64,000 nucleotides of DNA. Origin: Henricia sp. BOLD:AAB3569 (lineage: Eukaryota; Echinodermata; Asteroidea; Spinulosida; Echinasteridae). Below the pieces are notes generated by a model that did no database searches, was not told the DNA's origin, and saw nothing but the letters and a program-made list of their open reading frames with translations. Positions 62,127-64,000 of this stretch are shown here, piece by piece (the stretch's first letter is position 1; every line of letters starts with the position of its first letter). The position numbers and the translations under genes were made by a program. The DNA lies in contig JBBELK010000296.1 of NCBI GenBank assembly GCA_037783545.1, forward strand, positions 186,001 to 250,000, written 5' to 3'.

Positions 62127-63766
62127 AAACGTGTTCTGTAAATTTCAGCAATTTCCCGTTTAAACCGACCGAGTTATCGGCGAATCTAGCAAAAACTCCC
62201 TGCCGGCACATTTTTTGCACAAGCATACGCCGCTTTCGATAAACATTGCGTCTGAAGCGGTCGCTATTTTGGAACTGAAGGAATTTCCAGACAAACTTCA
62301 AATTTTGCCTGCTTAAACAACTCTATATCCCAAACGTGTTCTGCAAATTTCAGCAATTTCCCGTTTAAACCGATCGAGTTATGGACGAAACTAGCAAAAA
62401 CTCCCTGCCGGCACATTTTTTGCACAGGCATACACCGCTTTTGATAAACATTGCGTCTGAAGCGGTCGCTATTTTGGAACTGAAGGCATTTCCAGACAAA
62501 CTTCAAATTTTGCCTGCTTAAACAACTCTATATCCCAAACGTGTTCTGCAAATTTCAGCAATTTCCCGTTTAAACCGATCGAGTTATGGGCGAATCTAGC
62601 AAAAACTCCCTGCGGCACATTTTTTTGCACAAGCAGACGCTGCTTTCGGAAAACATTGCGTATGAAGTGGTCGCTATTTTGGAACTGAAGGAATTTCCAG
62701 ACAAATTTCAAATTTTGCTTGCTTAAACAACTCTATATCCCAAACGTGTTCTGCAAATTTCAGCAATTTCCCGTTTAAACCGACCGAGTTATGGGCGAAT
62801 CTAGTAAAAACTCCCTGCCGGCACATTTTTTGCACAAGCATACGCCGCTTTCGGGAAACATTGCGTCTGAAGCGTTCGCTATTTTGGAACTGAAGGAATT
62901 TCCAGACAAACTTCAAATTTGTCCTGCTTAAACAACTCTATATCCCAAACGTGTTCTGTAAATTTCAGCAATTTCCCGTTTAAACCGACCGAGTTATCGG
63001 CGAATCTAGCAAAAACTCCCTGCCGGCACATTTTTTGCACAAGCATACGCCGCTTTCGATAAACATTGCGTCTGAAGCGGTCGCTATTTTGGAACTGAAG
63101 GAATTTCCAGACAAACTTCAAATTTTGCCTGCTTAAACAACTCTATATCCCAAACGTGTTCTGCAAATTTCAGCAATTTCCCGTTTAAACCGATCGAGTT
63201 ATGGACGAAACTAGCAAAAACTCCCTGCCGGCACATTTTTTGCACAGGCATACACCGCTTTTGATAAACATTGCGTCTGAAGCGGTCGCTATTTTGGAAC
63301 TGAAGGCATTTCCAGACAAACTTCAAATTTTGCCTGCTTAAACAACTCTATATCCCAAACGTGTTCTGCAAATTTCAGCAATTTCCCGTTTAAACCGATC
63401 GAGTTATGGGCGAATCTAGCAAAAACTCCCTGCGGCACATTTTTTTGCACAAGCAGACGCTGCTTTCGGAAAACATTGCGTATGAAGTGGTCGCTATTTT
63501 GGAACTGAAGGAATTTCCAGACAAATTTCAAATTTTGCTTGCTTAAACAACTCTATATCCCAAACGTGTTCTGCAAATTTCAGCAATTTCCCGTTTAAAC
63601 CGACCGAGTTATGGGCGAATCTAGTAAAAACTCCCTGCCGGCACATTTTTTGCACAAGCATACGCCGCTTTCGGGAAACATTGCGTCTGAAGCGTTCGCT
63701 ATTTTGGAACTGAAGGAATTTCCAGACAAACTTCAAATTTGTCCTGCTTAAACAACTCTATATCCC
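62127..63766. repeat. Tandem duplication of one 820 bp A-B-C-D tetramer
   Basis: The tetramer 62127-62946 is followed by an apparently identical one at 62947-63766. Both carry the rare B variant with catacaccg and cttttgata, which otherwise occurs only at 38546 and 53925. I see no difference between the two copies. This is the smallest unambiguous HOR-level duplication here and shows that the 820 bp tetramer itself is a unit of exchange. Confidence 0.8.
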
Positions 63767-64000
63767 AAACGTGTTCTGTAAATTTCAGCAATTTCCCGTT
63801 TAAACCGACCGAGTTATCGCCGAATCTAGCAAAATATCCCTGCCGGCACAGTTTTCGCACAAACAGACGCCGCATTCGGAAAACATTGCGTATGAAGTGG
63901 TCGCTATTTTGGAACTGAAGGAATTTCCAGACAAACTTCAAATTTTGCCTGCTTAAACAACTCTATATCCCAAACGTGTTCTGCAAATTTCAGCAATTTC

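Larger units (their letters stand above)
1..64000. repeat. 205 bp tandem satellite array, whole window
   Basis: The same ~205 bp sequence repeats head to tail from the first to the last base, 312 complete copies plus a 29-base remnant. All copies point the same way. Composition counted on the first monomer is 86 G+C of 205 (42%). Outside 41.2-45.1 kb almost every copy is exactly 205 bp; the exceptions are a 206 bp variant (call B*) and six single-base slips in one T-run. Landmarks inside each monomer are the 8-base palindromes GTTTAAAC (monomer positions 32-39) and TGCCGGCA (75-82, lost in family C), a T6-T7 run (85-90), and a TATAT (197-201). Repeats of this size with ordered monomer families are typical of eukaryotic centromeric or pericentromeric satellites. 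That location is inferred, because no flanking DNA is visible. Both array ends lie outside the window. Confidence 0.98.
56180..64000. repeat. Right-hand mixed array segment
   Basis: Order is B C D E B* C A E B C D D' C' D chimera D A E chimera D A B C D A A B C D A B C D A B C D E, then 29 bases of a further monomer (38 complete monomers). The stretch E B* C A E (56795-57820) recalls 19479-20504 and 24605-25630. The D', C', B/C-chimera unit appears for the last time at 58026-59461. The end is a plain tetramer array that includes a perfect-looking 820 bp tandem duplication. Confidence 0.85.

Noticed and set aside
138..63941. Hundreds of overlapping ~80-residue minus-strand reading frames as protein genes
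   Set aside because: They are one frame of the 205 bp satellite seen in every monomer. They start at TTG rather than ATG, overlap the neighbouring copy by 38 bases in a different frame, have no recognisable domain, and change residues freely between monomer families.
1..64000. CRISPR array
   Set aside because: The repeats are 205 bp and directly adjacent with no unique spacers, and there are no cas genes.
1..64000. Mobile element, plasmid or viral origin of the repeat
   Set aside because: No terminal repeats, target-site duplications, transposase, reverse transcriptase, integrase or replication genes occur anywhere in the window.

Overview
The window is one uninterrupted tandem satellite array. 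From base 1 to base 64000 it consists of head-to-tail copies of a single ~205 bp monomer, about 42% GC, all in the same orientation. By hand count there are 312 complete monomers and a 29-base partial one at the right edge (63972-64000). I find no unique sequence, transposon, inversion, RNA gene or credible protein gene. This points to satellite heterochromatin of a eukaryote, such as a centromeric or pericentromeric block. The species and chromosome cannot be read from the sequence. Many family-defining substitutions are C-to-T or G-to-A at CpG, so the host probably methylates cytosine.

Monomers (phased here to start at the bases aaacgtgttc) fall into five families, A to E, that differ from one another at roughly 3-7% of positions. 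My hand count is A 68, B 64, C 66, D 73, E 27 and 14 chimeras. The dominant order is A-B-C-D, with E in the A slot and frequent A-A doublets, so the basic higher-order repeat (HOR) is a tetramer of 820 bp with a 1025 bp pentamer variant. Larger blocks were then copied: 4920 bp (24 monomers) in tandem at 9.5-19.5 kb, a shortened third version at 19.5-25.6 kb, and a ~10.7 kb block at 29.9-40.6 kb that recurs at 45.3-56.1 kb with very few differences.

Layout: 1-9638 is a mixed array ending in two chimeric monomers. 9639-19478 is the 24-mer HOR twice. 19479-25630 is the related third copy lacking five monomers. 25631-29935 introduces the D', C' and B/C-chimera variants. 29936-40595 is large block copy 1. 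40596-45108 is a copy of 27.3-31.6 kb whose last ~3.9 kb is riddled with one- to three-base indels. 45109-56179 is one junction monomer followed by large block copy 2. 56180-64000 is mixed tetramer array.

The points most worth a second look are the indel-rich patch at 41211-45108, which looks like unpolished sequence and abuts an apparent 1.85 kb uncollapsed overlap and the start of the 10.7 kb repeat; a CENP-B-box-like motif in nearly every monomer, complete at its nine core positions in one copy at 1873-1889; and strict 205 bp length conservation, including a compensated pair of indels in family C. I found no enzyme-encoding or defence-type system here.
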